The notes beneath the pieces are model-generated. The model saw only the letters and a list, made by a program, of their open reading frames with translations, did not search any database and had not been told where the DNA came from. A stretch of 64,000 nt of DNA from Actinomyces sp. UMB0138 (GTDB lineage Bacteria > Bacillota > Negativicutes > Veillonellales > Veillonellaceae). Shown piece after piece: positions 53,427 through 62,785 of the stretch. The DNA lies in the NCBI RefSeq assembly GCF_002849225.1, contig NZ_PKMC01000001.1:832476-896475 (forward strand), read 5' to 3'. Each line of letters opens with the position of its first letter. The first letter of the stretch is position 1. The translations under genes and the position numbers were made by a program.

Positions 53427-54020
53427 ATGACTGAACACTATTTTACCGAAGCAGCCCCTGCAGCTGAAGCCGAGCTGGAATCACTACACGTTTCTCTTCG
53501 CGGTCGCCCCCACGACGTGCACGTAGCTGCGAAAGTTTTTTCTGCGCACACCCTGGATAAGGCTACTAAGATCCTTCTGGATGCCGTTCCTGCCCCCACC
53601 GCTCCTGCCCTGGATCTAGGTTGCGGCTGGGGCCCTATTGCCCTGGCGCTAACTGACGAACTCGATGGCGAGGTGTGGGCCGTCGATGTCACCGAACGTG
53701 CTCTAGATCTAACCCGTCGCAATGCTCCAGGGGCCACGGTTGTACATGCTGACAAGGCGTTTGCGGAACTTTCCAAGCGAGGACGTCCGCTGCGTACTAT
53801 CTGGTCCAATCCTCCAATTCGCATTGGCAAGGACGCCCTGCACAGGTTGCTTCAAACATGGCTTGCCCTGCTGGCGCCCGATGGGGAAGCATACCTGGTA
53901 GTAGCTCGTAACCTGGGAGCAGATTCATTGGCAAAGTGGTTGGGCGAGCAAGGCTTTGAGGTTGCCAAGGTCTCCTCGAAGAAAGGTTTCAGAATTCTGC
54001 GAGTTAGGCCTACCGAGTAA
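53427..54020 (+). CDS. Class I SAM-dependent methyltransferase (RsmC-like)
   Basis: A 197-residue enzyme resembling the catalytic half of RsmC/RlmG: FSAHTLDKATKILL, the SAM loop ALDLGCGWGPIAL, AVDVTERAL, and the catalytic SNPPIRIGK (NPP-[IF] motif of exocyclic amine methylation). The target is probably a guanine in 16S or 23S rRNA. It overlaps the 3' end of miaA by 11 bases on the other strand. Confidence 0.88.
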   Translation: MTEHYFTEAAPAAEAELESLHVSLRGRPHDVHVAAKVFSAHTLDKATKILLDAVPAPTAPALDLGCGWGPIALALTDELDGEVWAVDVTERALDLTRRNAPGATVVHADKAFAELSKRGRPLRTIWSNPPIRIGKDALHRLLQTWLALLAPDGEAYLVVARNLGADSLAKWLGEQGFEVAKVSSKKGFRILRVRPTE

Positions 54021-54903
54021 GTGCTTGGGTGGCGAAGGACAGTGCCTCATCCGGTGTCGCGAACCAGCTAATGCGATCGTCCCGCTTGAACCATTTCCAC
54101 TGTTTCTTTGCTAGTTTGCGCGTCGCCAGAGCATTTTGCTCCGTGGCAGTAGCCAGATCGATCTTCCCATCTAGATAATCGATCATCTGCGGGTAGCCCG
54201 TGGCTGCCCGCGCTGTGGGCGCCTCCCGTAGTCCCTTCTGCAGTAGCACCTGGACCTCTTCAACAAGGCCCTGCTCTACCATCTGCGCACAGCGTTTTTC
54301 GATCCGAGAAGACAGCACTTCCGCGTCGGGACGAAGCCCTATTTGCAGAGTATCCGCGTAATGGTATTCGCCGGTGGGCATAGTTGCCGAGAACGGCCTC
54401 CCAGTAAGCTGTATTACCTCTAAAGCACGCACCACCCGTCTGCCGTTAGAAGGCAGAATATTCGAAGCGGCCAGCGGATCTAAGGTAGCTAGAGTTTTAT
54501 GCAGCTCAACGCTACCTACCGCTTCCAATTGGTCCTGAAAATGCGATCGGATCTTCGGATCCGTGCCTGGAAAGCTAAGCTCGTCCAGGAGCGCCCGCAC
54601 GTACAATCCCGAGCCCCCGCAAACCACGGGCACCTTGCCTCTAGCAATGATTGCCTCAGCGTCTTCACGTGCGTGCTGCTGGTACGCAGCCACAGACGCC
54701 CTCTGGGACAGGTCCAGCACATCGATCTGGTGGTGCGGAATACCACCGGCTTCCGCCTCGGTTACCTTCGCGGTACCAATGTCCATGCCGCGATACAGCT
54801 GAAAGGCATCAGCAGAAATGACTTCCCCACCGAACTCTTGCGCGAGCGCCACCGCCAGAGAGGTCTTCCCCGTGGCAGTGGCACCAACTACTGCAATGAT
54901 CAC
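54010..54903 (-). CDS. miaA: tRNA dimethylallyltransferase
   Basis: A 297-residue enzyme that adds a dimethylallyl group to A37 of tRNAs reading UNN codons. Seen: [55 protein letters not shown] and the C-terminal [12 protein letters not shown] start overlapping the miaB TGA as GTGA. Acts just before MiaB on the same base. Confidence 0.96.
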   Translation of the reverse strand: MIIAVVGATATGKTSLAVALAQEFGGEVISADAFQLYRGMDIGTAKVTEAEAGGIPHHQIDVLDLSQRASVAAYQQHAREDAEAIIARGKVPVVCGGSGLYVRALLDELSFPGTDPKIRSHFQDQLEAVGSVELHKTLATLDPLAASNILPSNGRRVVRALEVIQLTGRPFSATMPTGEYHYADTLQIGLRPDAEVLSSRIEKRCAQMVEQGLVEEVQVLLQKGLREAPTARAATGYPQMIDYLDGKIDLATATEQNALATRKLAKKQWKWFKRDDRISWFATPDEALSFATQALTR

Positions 54904-56396
54904 TTGGGGCGAACCAGCGGTATTCCAAGCGAAACAGTACCTGCGGGCATTGGCTGGGCGTTCTTTGCCTGCCAGGCGTCTCCGGCCCTGGTGGGTATCA
55001 CTTCGTAGAGTCCACCCTGAATGCCAGAATCTGCAACTAGATGGTGCGGGGCACCGTGCGTCACCTGTGCGCGCACAAAATCACCTGGCCGCGGAACCTT
55101 GGCGCCGGTTGGAACCGACACATGCACGAGGCGGTTATCTTCTGCGCGCCCAGAGATACGCATCGTCTCGGCGTCCTTCCGCCCTTCGCCCTCGGCTATT
55201 AGGATTTTCAGATCGCGGCCTTCCTGCTTCTGATTTTCCTCGGTAGAAATGCGTTCTTGCAGCTCGAGCAGCCTGTGATAGCGCTCTAACTTGACCTCCT
55301 CGGGTACCTGGTCCTCGCGGTCGGCCGCGGGAGTACCCGGCCTCATCGAATAGAGGAAAGTAAAAGCGGAAGAGAAGCGGGACTGTTCCACAATGTCCAG
55401 GGTCTGCTGGAAATCTTCCTCAGTTTCACCTGGGAAACCCACGATGATGTCAGTGGTAATCGCCGCATGCGGGATAGCCTCCCGGACGGAATCTAGAATC
55501 CCAAGGAACTTCTTCGACCGGTAGGACCGGCGCATAGCGCGCAGCACCTTGTCAGAGCCGGACTGCAATGGCATGTGCAGCGAGGGCATTACGACATCGG
55601 TCTCGGCCATAGCGTCGATAACATCCTGGGTAAACGCTGCCGGGTGAGGGCTGGTAAAGCGTACTCGCTCCAGTCCGTCGATCTTTCCAGTTGCCCGCAG
55701 CAACTGCGCAAAGGCTCCACGCTGGCCAAAACCCACCCCGTAGGAGTTCACATTTTGCCCGAGCAGAGTAACTTCGATAGCCCCCTGATCTACAACCGCT
55801 TCGATCTCGGCAAGAATATCCCCCGGGCGGCGATCGCGTTCCTTGCCCCTCAAGTGGGGAACGATGCAGAACGTGCAAGTGTTGTTGCACCCAACTGCAA
55901 TCGAGACCCAAGCTGCGTAGGCGGACTCGCGGTGGGTAGGCAAGGTGGACGGGAACGTCTTCAGCGATTCCTCGATCTCCACAGCCGCCTCCTGATTGTG
56001 GCGCGACCGCTCCAGAAGGGTCGGAAGTACGTCTATATTGTGGGTGCCAAAAACAGCGTCCACCCAAGGCGCCCGCTCGAGGATTCGAGCTCGCTCTTGC
56101 TGCGCCAGACAACCGCCAACCGCGATCTGCATCCCCTTGCGTTTACGCTTTACCCCAGCAAGCTGGCCCAGGTTGCCGTACAACTTATTAGCTGCATTTT
56201 CACGGACCGAGCAGGTATTGATCACAACTACGTCCGCACCCTCATCGCCGGCGTCTGTAGCCCTTGCAGCAGCATCAGGTACCTGTTCCACAGGAACCAA
56301 GCCGACGGAATCCAACAGGCCTGCCATGCGTTCAGAATCGTGAACGTTCATCTGACAGCCAAGAGTCTTAATGTGATAAGTGCGTGGTGTAGTCAT
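54900..56396 (-). CDS. miaB: tRNA-2-methylthio-N6-dimethylallyladenosine synthase
   Basis: A 498-residue radical-SAM methylthiotransferase. N-terminal cluster Cys in [11 protein letters not shown] (C14) and NTCSVRENA, the SAM cluster in [23 protein letters not shown], and a C-terminal TRAM domain ending near [15 protein letters not shown]. Works on i6A37 made by MiaA; the two genes overlap. Confidence 0.96.
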   Translation of the reverse strand: MTTPRTYHIKTLGCQMNVHDSERMAGLLDSVGLVPVEQVPDAAARATDAGDEGADVVVINTCSVRENAANKLYGNLGQLAGVKRKRKGMQIAVGGCLAQQERARILERAPWVDAVFGTHNIDVLPTLLERSRHNQEAAVEIEESLKTFPSTLPTHRESAYAAWVSIAVGCNNTCTFCIVPHLRGKERDRRPGDILAEIEAVVDQGAIEVTLLGQNVNSYGVGFGQRGAFAQLLRATGKIDGLERVRFTSPHPAAFTQDVIDAMAETDVVMPSLHMPLQSGSDKVLRAMRRSYRSKKFLGILDSVREAIPHAAITTDIIVGFPGETEEDFQQTLDIVEQSRFSSAFTFLYSMRPGTPAADREDQVPEEVKLERYHRLLELQERISTEENQKQEGRDLKILIAEGEGRKDAETMRISGRAEDNRLVHVSVPTGAKVPRPGDFVRAQVTHGAPHHLVADSGIQGGLYEVIPTRAGDAWQAKNAQPMPAGTVSLGIPLVRPK

Positions 56397-56430
56397 CGCG
56401 GGTCATTCTAAAGCATCTGAGCTAGTAGGA

Positions 56431-56919
56431 CTAGTCTGCTAGAGCAGTATTTGCCGCCGCCAGGGCAAGAATCACACTTTGCGCGCGTACGGTGGCGCGG
56501 TCGCCCTCGATATTCACAGTGCGCAGAATCTGCTTAGTAGGGGTAAGTACACAAATGTGCACCTCTCCGGCTGGGTGCCCCCCATCGTCGCCCGGACCGG
56601 CAACGCCAGAGGTAGCAATTGCCATGTCGGCTGAATAAAGCTTCAACACGCCCTCGGCCATCTGCCTTGCGACCGAATCTGTATACGGGCCCGTCTGCTC
56701 TAGTTCTTCCGCCGAAACTCCCAGGACAGAGGCTTTAGTTTGAGTCTGGTAAGTGAGGGCTCCCCCACGGAAAACAGTAGACGCTCCGGGTATATCAACA
56801 ATTGACGAAGCCAGCCATCCGCCAGTTAGCGATTCCGCAACTGCGATCGAGTAGCCCATATCCTTGCAACCCTGAATAAGCTGGGCAGCCAATGTGTGAT
56901 TAGTCGAAGCCTCTGTCAT
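56431..56919 (-). CDS. pncC: CinA C-terminal family nicotinamide-nucleotide amidase
   Basis: A 162-residue stand-alone CinA C-terminal domain. Seen: VAVAESLTGGWLASS-type start (AVAESLTGGW), GGALTYQTQTKASVLGV, and IATSGVAGPGDDGGHPAGEVHI. It deamidates nicotinamide mononucleotide in NAD recycling. The longest frame reaches into recX; the ATG at 56919 has AGAAAGGAAA upstream and is chosen. No competence genes are nearby. Confidence 0.93.
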   Translation of the reverse strand: MTEASTNHTLAAQLIQGCKDMGYSIAVAESLTGGWLASSIVDIPGASTVFRGGALTYQTQTKASVLGVSAEELEQTGPYTDSVARQMAEGVLKLYSADMAIATSGVAGPGDDGGHPAGEVHICVLTPTKQILRTVNIEGDRATVRAQSVILALAAANTALAD

Positions 56920-56929
56920 ATTTTCCTTT

Positions 56930-57508
56930 CTAAAACTGTTCCAGCGCAGCCACGATAGCTTGCCTGCACTGGCCAGGACCATACCCCTTACGAGCCAGAA
57001 AAGCGTTGGTGCGCCTAATAATCACGTCCCGAGGACGCCCTTTCAGTGTACCGACCTTCTTCACAGCTAGCTGGTTGGCTAATTCCTGCTCGTCTACCCC
57101 GCTGACTTCTTGCATCGCCTGTGCGGCAATATCGGGAGAGATTCCCTTCTTCATCAATTCGGCATACAGGGCACGCCCCACCAGCGATCGCTCCGCATTC
57201 TTAGTGCGAACCAGCATCTGCGCATATTGCAAGTCATCGAGCAGTCCCACTTCTTCAAAACGGGTAATAACCTGATCTATGACCTCGGTGACGAAGCCTC
57301 TTTGAGAAAGCTTCTTTCTGACCTGACCGGTAGACTGAGCTGCTCCATCGAGCATCCGCAGCGTGGCCTCACGGGCCTTCTGCACAGCGTCGTCAAAACT
57401 AAGTTCGGCATTTTCTTGCCGCCGCTTTGCCCGCCTCTTAGCAGCCTTTACCGGATCGCGCCGTTTACGTTCCGCTTCGCCCTGTTCAGGATCGAAGTAG
57501 GAAACCAC
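56930..57508 (-). CDS. recX: RecA regulator RecX
   Basis: A 192-residue all-helical protein that binds and inhibits RecA filaments. Very basic N-terminus (KRRDPVKAAKRRAKRRQ), then three helical repeats, with LRKKLSQRGF-like VRKKLSQRGFVTEVID, LLDDLQYAQMLVR and AFLARKGYG. GTG start overlapping the recA TAG by one base. Confidence 0.92.
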   Translation of the reverse strand: MVSYFDPEQGEAERKRRDPVKAAKRRAKRRQENAELSFDDAVQKAREATLRMLDGAAQSTGQVRKKLSQRGFVTEVIDQVITRFEEVGLLDDLQYAQMLVRTKNAERSLVGRALYAELMKKGISPDIAAQAMQEVSGVDEQELANQLAVKKVGTLKGRPRDVIIRRTNAFLARKGYGPGQCRQAIVAALEQF

Positions 57509-58602
57509 TAAAAGCCTCCGTCCTCGACGTTCTTCTTAGTGTTCTTCCCCTTCTTCTTCGCTGCAGGTTGGGACGCAGCTGCTTCGGGGGCCTCTTCCGC
57601 ATCGTCAACTATGCCCACAGCTACCAAGATCTTGCGCTCAATCTCGTTAGCCAGCTCGGGATTGTCTTTCAAGAACTGACGGACGTTCTCTCGGCCCTGG
57701 CCTAACTGATCAGAGCCATAGGTAAACCACGAACCAGATTTCCGCACGATTCCTGTCTCGACACCCATGTCAATCAGGGAGCCTTCTCTGGAGATGCCCT
57801 CGCCGTAAAGAATGTCGAATTCAGCCTGCTTGAACGGCGGCGCCATCTTATTCTTGACTACCTTCACGCGAGTCTTGTTACCAACCGGAGCGCCGGCATC
57901 CTTCAAAGTCTCGATGCGCCTAATGTCGAGCCGCACAGACGAGTAGAACTTGAGTGCCTTGCCACCCGTGGTAGTTTCTGGCGAACCAAAGAATACGCCA
58001 ATCTTCTCGCGTAACTGGTTAATGAAAATTGCCGTAGTCCCAGATGCCGACAGTGCGCCGGTCATCTTCCGTAGCGCCTGCGACATCAAGCGCGCCTGCA
58101 AGCCAACGTGCGAGTCGCCCATTTCTCCTTCTATTTCAGCCTTGGGCACCAAGGCTGCAACGGAGTCGATGACGATAATGTCAATACCACCAGAGCGGAT
58201 CAGCATATCCGCAATCTCGAGGGCCTGCTCCCCAGTATCCGGCTGAGCCACCAGCAGATCGTCCGTATTGACTCCGAGCTTCTTGGCGTATTCCGGATCA
58301 AGGGCATGCTCAGCATCAATGAACGCGGCATTTCCGCCGGCCTTCTGCGCCGACGCTACTGCATGCAACGCAACCGTAGTCTTACCGGAGGACTCTGGGC
58401 CGTAGATTTCCACAACCCTGCCGCGTGGCAATCCGCCAACCCCCAACGCGATGTCTAATGCCAGCGAACCGGTGGGGATCACCGATACTGCCCGATGCGT
58501 CTGATCGCCAAGGCGCATGACAGAGCCTTTACCAAAAGCCTTATCAATTTGCGCTAGCGCAACGTCAAGCGCCTTAGAGCGATCCTGAGCCTGAGTAGCC
58601 AT
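57508..58602 (-). CDS. recA: Recombinase RecA
   Basis: A 364-residue recombinase and LexA co-protease. Seen: Walker A GPESSGKT (68-75), the [20 protein letters not shown] loop 1, NQLREKIGV loop 2, and a Lys/Ala-rich tail. No intein is present. AGGAGGACAAG precedes the ATG. Promoter region 58603-58780 contains an SOS box. Confidence 0.99.
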   Translation of the reverse strand: MATQAQDRSKALDVALAQIDKAFGKGSVMRLGDQTHRAVSVIPTGSLALDIALGVGGLPRGRVVEIYGPESSGKTTVALHAVASAQKAGGNAAFIDAEHALDPEYAKKLGVNTDDLLVAQPDTGEQALEIADMLIRSGGIDIIVIDSVAALVPKAEIEGEMGDSHVGLQARLMSQALRKMTGALSASGTTAIFINQLREKIGVFFGSPETTTGGKALKFYSSVRLDIRRIETLKDAGAPVGNKTRVKVVKNKMAPPFKQAEFDILYGEGISREGSLIDMGVETGIVRKSGSWFTYGSDQLGQGRENVRQFLKDNPELANEIERKILVAVGIVDDAEEAPEAAASQPAAKKKGKNTKKNVEDGGF

Positions 58603-58757
58603 AATCTTGTCCTCCTAGTACCTACAGAACTGGCCTGCAACCAGATTCCCCTCTCCGGGGCCCTGGTAGCGAGAATATGTCCGGCCACCGACATATGAAG
58701 ACACAATCCACAGCTGCTACGAACTGCAGGGTCAACCTCGCCTGTGCACACTTTACT

Positions 58758-58773
58758 GCGAACAGGTGTTCGA
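58758..58773. promoter_or_regulatory. SOS (LexA) box of recA
   Basis: GCGAACAGGTGTTCGA, one mismatch to TCGAAC-N4-GTTCGA, about 155 bp upstream of the recA start. The distance suggests a long recA leader (58603-58757), in which I see no gene. Confidence 0.8.
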
Positions 58774-58780
58774 AATAAAA

Positions 58781-58802
58781 TTGGCGCGCCGAAGCGCGCC
58801 AA
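58781..58802 (-). terminator. Intrinsic terminator after the DUF3046 gene
   Basis: Perfect 9-bp TTGGCGCGC/GCGCGCCAA stem with a CGAA loop (minus strand TTCG), followed on the minus strand by TTTTATTT. It ends 3 bases from the DUF3046 stop and adjoins the recA SOS box. Confidence 0.88.
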
Positions 58803-58805
58803 AGT

Positions 58806-59027
58806 CTATTTCTTTTTCTTCTGTGCCATATGCAACCACTTGAACTCTTCAGGCTTCGAGGTGGCATCTATAAGCGACTCCCACACTAGCTGTGGTTCGA
58901 CACCTTGTTCCAAAACATCAGCTGCAGTTTGGTACCACGGTTCCAACACTAGATCTGCAGCCAACGACTGCCCGTAGGCAGATCCGTAGACCTGCTCCAG
59001 GTTCTTCCAGAACTGCGAATGCTTCAT
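58806..59027 (-). CDS. DUF3046 protein
   Basis: A 73-residue protein with the actinobacterial DUF3046 pattern: MKHSQFWKNLEQVYGSAYGQSLAADLVL, then GVEPQLVWESLIDA and a Lys-rich tail. Unknown function; conserved between clgR and recA. The ATG follows directly on the clgR stop. Confidence 0.9.
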   Translation of the reverse strand: MKHSQFWKNLEQVYGSAYGQSLAADLVLEPWYQTAADVLEQGVEPQLVWESLIDATSKPEEFKWLHMAQKKKK

Positions 59028-59396
59028 CTAGACGTGCAAGGACATGGGCATCGAAGGCAACCCAACGCCCTCGGCAAGGGCGAAACGATCCGCGACCTCG
59101 CGAAGCAAGGTAGCCATAGGCAGATCCAGCGCCTGGCAGATAGCCTCTAGCAATTCAGAGGAAGCTTCCTTCTGCCCGCGTTCTACCTCAGAGAGGTACC
59201 CCAGGGAAACCTGCGCCTGCGCCGACACCTCACGCAGAGTACGACCCTGCGACTGGCGGATCATGCGAAGCACATCCCCTACCTCATGACGCAGCAACGG
59301 AACCGAGACACGGCTAACCGAGGCTGTACGAGCTTGGTTGACAGTGGGCTTAATTTCCGTATTAGTCAGTTTCTTCTTCACGTTAATTGTCAACAC
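59028..59396 (-). CDS. clgR: XRE-type transcriptional activator ClgR
   Basis: A 122-residue regulator with a helix-turn-helix at about 36-90: [47 protein letters not shown]. In actinobacteria ClgR activates clpP/clpC and is itself degraded by Clp. The GTG start at 59396 has AGAGGAA 8 bases upstream and gives an N-terminal extension of about 30 residues compared with the mycobacterial protein; a later start cannot be excluded, but no good one is seen. Confidence 0.87.
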   Translation of the reverse strand: MLTINVKKKLTNTEIKPTVNQARTASVSRVSVPLLRHEVGDVLRMIRQSQGRTLREVSAQAQVSLGYLSEVERGQKEASSELLEAICQALDLPMATLLREVADRFALAEGVGLPSMPMSLHV

Positions 59397-59432
59397 TCCA
59401 TTCCTCTATTTCATTCCTGCCACTTGAAAATT

Positions 59433-59451
59433 GTGGCGTGACATGCGCCAC
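59433..59451 (-). terminator. Terminator after pgsA
   Basis: GTGGCG/CGCCAC 6-bp stem with a 7-base loop, followed on the minus strand by AATTTTC. It lies in the pgsA-clgR gap. Confidence 0.6.
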
Positions 59452-59486
59452 TAGCCTTGCCCGAGGCCTCAGTGGCGGCCATAAAT

Positions 59487-60125
59487 CTAATTATTACCGG
59501 AGTTCCTGGGATCCTTCTGAACGTCTACTTTGCTACTGCTACGAGCATCCAAGAAGTAGATAAAACCGGACAGCCCAGTGATCACAAACGTAATCACAAT
59601 GAGTGCTTGGATCAGATAGTCCATTATCGTGTAGGCAGCGCCCGAGAAGAATACGTGGATAAGCATCAGGAAAATTAGTAGCAGCTGGGTTACCGTTTTG
59701 CCCTTGCCCCACATGTTGGCGGGGATAACGACCCCCTTGCGAAGGGCACTCATGCGAAGCAAGGTGACTGCCACTTCCCTGCCGATGATCATCGCGAGGA
59801 ACCACCAGTAGTACTTGAAGGGCAGCTGCCCCACAACAGACAACATTATGAAGGCGCCAATAACCAGGGCCTTGTCAGCAATGGGATCCGCAATCTTGCC
59901 GAAATTGGTAACAATATGCAGCCTGCGAGCGAGCATACCGTCTAGATGATCGGTGGCCGCGGCAACGCAAAAAACTACCGTTGCCCAGGCTCGAGCCTTA
60001 TAGGAAGTCTGCACCAGCATCAGCCCTATGAACACTGGCACCAAGATTAGGCGGATGATCGTCAATACGTTGGCAACGTTCAGATTCGAGAGCGCTCTGG
60101 TCTCTTCATCCGTTTCTTTGCTCAA
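59487..60125 (-). CDS. pgsA: CDP-diacylglycerol-glycerol-3-phosphate 3-phosphatidyltransferase
   Basis: A 212-residue membrane enzyme of the CDP-alcohol phosphotransferase family, first step of phosphatidylglycerol synthesis. The motif D62G-x2-AR-x8-G-x3-D80-x3-D84 is complete (DGMLARRLH, ADPIADK), with an extra Asp59 before it. About five to six helices. Start is a TTG with TTAGGAAA upstream; a start with ATG is not available nearby. Follows ftsK by 53 bases. Confidence 0.92.
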   Translation of the reverse strand: MSKETDEETRALSNLNVANVLTIIRLILVPVFIGLMLVQTSYKARAWATVVFCVAAATDHLDGMLARRLHIVTNFGKIADPIADKALVIGAFIMLSVVGQLPFKYYWWFLAMIIGREVAVTLLRMSALRKGVVIPANMWGKGKTVTQLLLIFLMLIHVFFSGAAYTIMDYLIQALIVITFVITGLSGFIYFLDARSSSKVDVQKDPRNSGNN

Positions 60126-60178
60126 TTTCCTAACCCGTTCTGCTAATTTTCCGTACCTTATGGTATTTTACACTTCCT

Positions 60179-62725
60179 TTAGCGCCCAGTCAGTTCCCAC
60201 GCATCTTCGCTGTCCTTATTTACTACTTCCAGTTCTGGATGTTGCTCCTCTAGAGGGCGAAGATCAGGGCCTTCGCTGACTTCCGGTTCGGGTACGGGCT
60301 CACCCTTGATGATCGCGAGTGCGCGATCGACCTCTTCCGGCGGAATTAGGACGTCGCGTGCCTTCGATCCTTGGCTTGGGCCAACGATTTCCCGAGATTC
60401 CAGCAAATCCATTAGACGGCCAGCGCGGGCAAAGCCGACCCGCAATTTGCGCTGCAACATCGAAGTGGATCCGAGCTGGGTAGATACCACCAATTCTGCT
60501 GCCTGAAGCAAGACATCCAGATCGTCGCCAATGTCGTCATCAATAACGCGTTTGGTGGGCTCAGCCGGGATTACGTCCTCGCGATAAGTAACTTCCCGCT
60601 GTGCCTTCACATGGTTCACAACCTGGTGGATTTCGCTTTCATTAACCCACGCGCCTTGCACACGGATCGGTTTTGAAGCCCCCATGGGCAGGTACAGCGC
60701 GTCACCTTGCCCAATCAGTTTCTCGGCACCCGGCTGATCCAAAATTACGCGGGAGTCAGCCAACGAGGACGTAGCAAAAGCAAGGCGGGAGGGAATATTC
60801 GATTTGATAAGTCCCGTAACTACGTCTACAGAAGGTCGCTGGGTGGCCAACACCAGGTGAATACCAGCTGCACGCGCCAGCTGAGAAATACGCTGAATTG
60901 ACGCTTCTACATCCCGTGGCGACACCATCATTAGATCCGCCAACTCGTCTACTACTACCAGCAGATAAGGGTACGGCTCCAGCTTGCGCTTGGAATCCGG
61001 CGGCAGCTGAATGCTTCCATTGCGAATCGCCGCGTTGAAATCATCGATGTGCTTGTAGCCGAAACGAGCCAGATCGTCGTAGCGCGCGTCCATCTCTTTT
61101 ACGACCCATTCCAGCGCTTCTGCCGCTTTCTTAGGATCGGTGATGATCGGAGTTATCAGATGGGGAATGCCCTCGTAGATGGTAAGTTCCACGCGCTTGG
61201 GATCCACTAGGATCATGCGGACCTGCGCCGGAGTTGCTCGCATCATGATGGAGGTGATCATCGAGTTTACAAACGAGGACTTACCAGATCCCGTAGCACC
61301 CGCTACTAGCAAGTGCGGAGTCTTTGCGATGTTCGTGACTACGAAACCGCCCTCGATGTCTTTACCCAGGCCCACAACCAAGGGGTGAGAATTCTTCTTC
61401 GCAGTATCAGACCGCAGTACGTCACCAAGAACTACCGTTTCTCGGTCGCTATTTGGAATCTCGACGCCAATCGCCTGTTTGCCCGGGATTGGGCTCAAAA
61501 TTCGCACGTCGGCGCTGGCTACAGCGTAGGCGATGTTCTTCTCGAGGTTGGTAATCTTATCTACCTTTACCCCGGCTCCTAGATGTACCTCGTACCGAGT
61601 AACTGTTGGTCCCCTAGAAAAGCCGGTGACTTTCGCATCGACCTTGAATTCGTCAAGAACTCCCTGTAGTTGAGCCACTACCTTGTCGTTTGCCGACGAG
61701 CGGAGCTTTTGCGGAGCGCCTTTAATAAGCAGTGAGTCCTGAGGCAAGTCGTAGGGCTTGTCATCGATACTAGTATCGGCTTCAAACGCTGCCGGTTCTC
61801 CTTCTGGTTCCTGCGCAACGGGGGCAGGCGAGCTCGATGCGGCAACGGTGCTGCCTCCGCTTGCAATAGGCCCAGTTGGAGCAACCACCTGGGCTACTTC
61901 GGAGCTGGCAGGCTCTTCCAGCAGCTGAGTGCGATCGTCGTATGCAGGCGGTTCTTCGAAGGCAGGCACAATCGGCACAGGTTCTGAGATGACCCGAGTC
62001 GGCTCCGCCGGTGTCTCGGTGTGCAGCGGGGTGCGAAAAGCGTCATCCCCATCGTAGGAGTCCAGCTTCTCTTCGCTCTGCCCCTTACTTGAACGGGCAA
62101 AGCGCGAACTGCGTTGCGGTTTATCGGCAGCTTCCTCCCGTTTTGCTTCATGCCCCTTCCGCCAAGAGGCATACTTCTGTTCTGCAGAACCAAACCACGC
62201 CTTAGCGGCAGCGAATGCACTTGCCAACGGCGTTTCAGTAAGGACCAACAGCGAATAGGCAAAAATCAGCACAAGCAACAGTGCCGCACCTACCCGAGTA
62301 AACAGAATGGCTAGCGGGTGCCCTAGAATCCATCCGATAATTCCGCCTGCTTGTTCCAGCCCTTCAATGCCGTTACCGAGCGAAGGTGCCCCTCGTCCGA
62401 CGTGCACAATCCCGGTAGCGGCGATCACTACCCCAAGGGTGCCGACAATTACGTGCGCCTTAGCGCCAAGAGGTTCCCGGTTGCGGAAAATACCCAATGC
62501 AACCCAAAGGGCCAACAGCGGTGCGACGACAGAGAAAACCCCGACGGCCCCGGCGGCCACGTGGTGGATCACGTCCCCGGCCAGGCCCGACATGCCAAAC
62601 CACTCGCGGAGTGCAATGACGACTGCCAGCCCAATGATCGCGAAAGCCAAGCCGTCGCGCTTCAACGAGGGCGTGTATTCCTTAGGAGGTTCAGGTTTCT
62701 TCGGTGTTTTCTTGCGTGTAGCCAT
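60179..62725 (-). CDS. ftsK: DNA translocase FtsK/SpoIIIE
   Basis: An 848-residue septal DNA pump. Four N-terminal membrane helices (about 26-165), an acidic Pro/Ser-rich linker (200-325), the motor with Walker A GATGSGKS (476-483) and Walker B VVDELADL (591-598), and a C-terminal gamma winged-helix (about 745-800) that reads KOPS-type DNA. It clears chromosomes from the septum. TATAGT lies 11 bases before the ATG, implying a very short leader. Confidence 0.96.
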   Translation of the reverse strand: MATRKKTPKKPEPPKEYTPSLKRDGLAFAIIGLAVVIALREWFGMSGLAGDVIHHVAAGAVGVFSVVAPLLALWVALGIFRNREPLGAKAHVIVGTLGVVIAATGIVHVGRGAPSLGNGIEGLEQAGGIIGWILGHPLAILFTRVGAALLLVLIFAYSLLVLTETPLASAFAAAKAWFGSAEQKYASWRKGHEAKREEAADKPQRSSRFARSSKGQSEEKLDSYDGDDAFRTPLHTETPAEPTRVISEPVPIVPAFEEPPAYDDRTQLLEEPASSEVAQVVAPTGPIASGGSTVAASSSPAPVAQEPEGEPAAFEADTSIDDKPYDLPQDSLLIKGAPQKLRSSANDKVVAQLQGVLDEFKVDAKVTGFSRGPTVTRYEVHLGAGVKVDKITNLEKNIAYAVASADVRILSPIPGKQAIGVEIPNSDRETVVLGDVLRSDTAKKNSHPLVVGLGKDIEGGFVVTNIAKTPHLLVAGATGSGKSSFVNSMITSIMMRATPAQVRMILVDPKRVELTIYEGIPHLITPIITDPKKAAEALEWVVKEMDARYDDLARFGYKHIDDFNAAIRNGSIQLPPDSKRKLEPYPYLLVVVDELADLMMVSPRDVEASIQRISQLARAAGIHLVLATQRPSVDVVTGLIKSNIPSRLAFATSSLADSRVILDQPGAEKLIGQGDALYLPMGASKPIRVQGAWVNESEIHQVVNHVKAQREVTYREDVIPAEPTKRVIDDDIGDDLDVLLQAAELVVSTQLGSTSMLQRKLRVGFARAGRLMDLLESREIVGPSQGSKARDVLIPPEEVDRALAIIKGEPVPEPEVSEGPDLRPLEEQHPELEVVNKDSEDAWELTGR

Positions 62726-62785
62726 AGCGGTTTCAGACTATAGGTAAAGTCCAAAAGTCACCTTCCGGCCACGCCGCGGTAAGGC

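Noticed and set aside
55575..56411. 278-codon open frame on the plus strand opposite miaB
   Set aside because: Antisense shadow of miaB with no recognisable domain, ribosome binding site or promoter.
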